A stretch of 6,548 nt of DNA. Source: Treponema sp. GTDB lineage: Bacteria > Spirochaetota > Spirochaetia > Treponematales > Breznakiellaceae. The notes beneath the pieces are model-generated. The model ran no database searches. It was given only the letters and a program-made list of their open reading frames with translations, and was not told the DNA's origin. The position numbers and the translations under genes are program-made. Positions 5,672-6,548 of the stretch are shown here, one piece after another. Position 1 is the stretch's first letter. Every line of letters begins with the position of its first letter. The stretch lies in the NCBI GenBank assembly GCA_031276615.1, contig JAISND010000133.1, forward strand, positions 1 through 6,548. The letters run 5' to 3'.

Positions 5672-6548
5672 ATGGATGAGCGAAGAAAAGCCATTGATGC
5701 CCTGGAAAAAAAAAGACGGGAAAGCACGGATGCCCTTAATCTGCTTTTTGAGCAGTTCGGCGGGACCCTTTTCCGGCGTCTTGCCGCGGCCGGGGAAGGC
5801 GAAGCGGATGCGGCCGCTCCGGAACTGCCGGCGGCCTGGGCGGACGAGTATTTTCGCCGTACCGGGGAAATTTCCGATTCCGAATCTTTGATAAAAAACA
5901 TTGAAGCCGATATACTTCGATTCAGGGAACTGGAAGAAAAAATTGAGTCCAAGGAGCGTGAAAAGGGCGAACGCGCGGGGGAGCTTGCCGAACTCCGGGG
6001 GAAGCTGGGCAAACTGGTTTTGGAAAGCCCTTCCTGGGAGATTTTTGCCCGTCCTTTCCAGGAGGAAGCCGGTACCCTGGTTTCCAAAGTACAATCCCTT
6101 GAAGATCGCCTGGCCGGACTTGGAGAAGGGGAAAAGGGCAATGTCCTGACCTGGATAGGCAAAAGCGCCCAGGGACTGGTTCTCCGTTCCTTCCTCGCCA
6201 AGGCGAAGGACAATCTGGAACGGCTTTACCGCAACGCCGGGGAACAGTTCTACGCCGTCCTGCGCGGCCAGGCGGAGGGCGATTCCGCGGATGCCGGACA
6301 GAATGACGAAATCGGAATCCTTGTCGCGGAAATTGAAAAAAAACGGGAGTTTTCACAGGGGCTTGACCGGGGGCTTTCGGAGCTTCGCGAGGAGCGCCGG
6401 AAAATTGGCGAAGGTTTTGGCGGCGAGAGCGGCGCGGCCAAAAAGATACAGTCCCTGAGGGCCCGCGCCGGCCAGGAGAAGGAAGCGCTGAAGGCCCTGT
6501 ACCGCCGCGCCGGGGACGGGGCCGCTTCCGCCGCTTCCGCGGAGGACG
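5672..6548 (+). CDS. Unrecognised coiled-coil protein, 3' truncated by the window end
   Basis: I do not recognise this protein. An uninterrupted frame runs from ATG 5672 to the window edge, giving 292 codons without a stop. The composition is rich in Glu, Lys, Arg, Ala and Leu, with helical heptad-like stretches at about residues 1-25, 73-116, 133-152 and 212-280. Acidic or Ala-rich linkers (about 40-56 and 199-211) and a more globular-looking segment with Trp and aromatic residues (about 118-195) lie between them. There is no signal peptide or membrane segment in the visible part, so it is probably cytoplasmic, with a structural or scaffolding role possible. ATG 5672 is the only plausible start: an in-frame stop lies at 5651 and no other Met codon follows. 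No Shine-Dalgarno is in reach, since AAGGAAA at 5641-5647 is about 24 bases away. Codon use matches the neighbours, which supports it over the antisense frames in this stretch. It is divergent from the EF-G-like gene. Confidence 0.8.
   Translation, partial: MDERRKAIDALEKKRRESTDALNLLFEQFGGTLFRRLAAAGEGEADAAAPELPAAWADEYFRRTGEISDSESLIKNIEADILRFRELEEKIESKEREKGERAGELAELRGKLGKLVLESPSWEIFARPFQEEAGTLVSKVQSLEDRLAGLGEGEKGNVLTWIGKSAQGLVLRSFLAKAKDNLERLYRNAGEQFYAVLRGQAEGDSADAGQNDEIGILVAEIEKKREFSQGLDRGLSELREERRKIGEGFGGESGAAKKIQSLRARAGQEKEALKALYRRAGDGAASAASAED

Noticed and set aside
5542..6213. Open frames on the - strand (5542-6213, 5654-6094, 5922-6356) that might suggest a leftward gene here
   Set aside because: The + strand frame from 5672 is open to the window edge, has coding-like composition and follows a promoter. 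The - strand frames are Ser/Arg/Pro-rich shadows.
1..6548. CRISPR array, transposon, phage, toxin-antitoxin or defence island
   Set aside because: There are no tandem direct repeats, transposase or integrase motifs, nuclease motifs or small paired ORFs. The genes have uniform codon use.

Overview
The window reads as ordinary, GC-rich bacterial chromosome. It holds three complete protein genes, the tail of a fourth at the left edge, and the first 292 codons of a fifth running off the right edge. I see no mobile element, CRISPR array, tRNA or rRNA. The EF-G-like protein has a GHGQTGKT P-loop and DTPGSSDF switch region. The acyl-CoA synthetase and citrate synthase are of a kind common in anaerobic gut bacteria. 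Together these remind me of Treponema-like spirochaetes from insect or vertebrate guts. This assignment is an inference from remembered family resemblance and not a database result.

Left half, + strand (1-3367): a small-molecule metabolism block. It starts with the last 40 residues of a cupin-domain protein, probably a cupin-containing HTH regulator. Ten bases later comes a 603-residue AMP-forming acyl-CoA synthetase. After an 82-bp gap comes a 445-residue citrate/2-methylcitrate synthase. The likely logic is that a carboxylic acid is activated to its CoA thioester, which may be condensed with oxaloacetate, under control of a cupin sensor. A 13-bp inverted repeat, with a further matching 8-bp block, lies directly behind the stop codons of both enzyme genes and so brackets the citrate synthase.

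Right half: a 693-residue EF-G-like translational GTPase is on the - strand (5520-3439), convergent with the citrate synthase across a 71-bp hairpin-rich gap. Divergent from it, on the + strand from 5672, is an unrecognised coiled-coil protein gene cut by the window end.

The 151-bp region between the two divergent genes is the most interesting DNA here. The two predicted promoters face away from each other and share one -35 box (5636-5642). The rightward transcript is predicted to be leaderless or nearly so. The leftward transcript has a leader of about 80-90 nt with a chain of overlapping hairpins, the last of which buries the Shine-Dalgarno sequence of the EF-G-like gene. I did not find a clearly new multi-gene system. 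The candidate leader switch and the shared promoter are the best leads.
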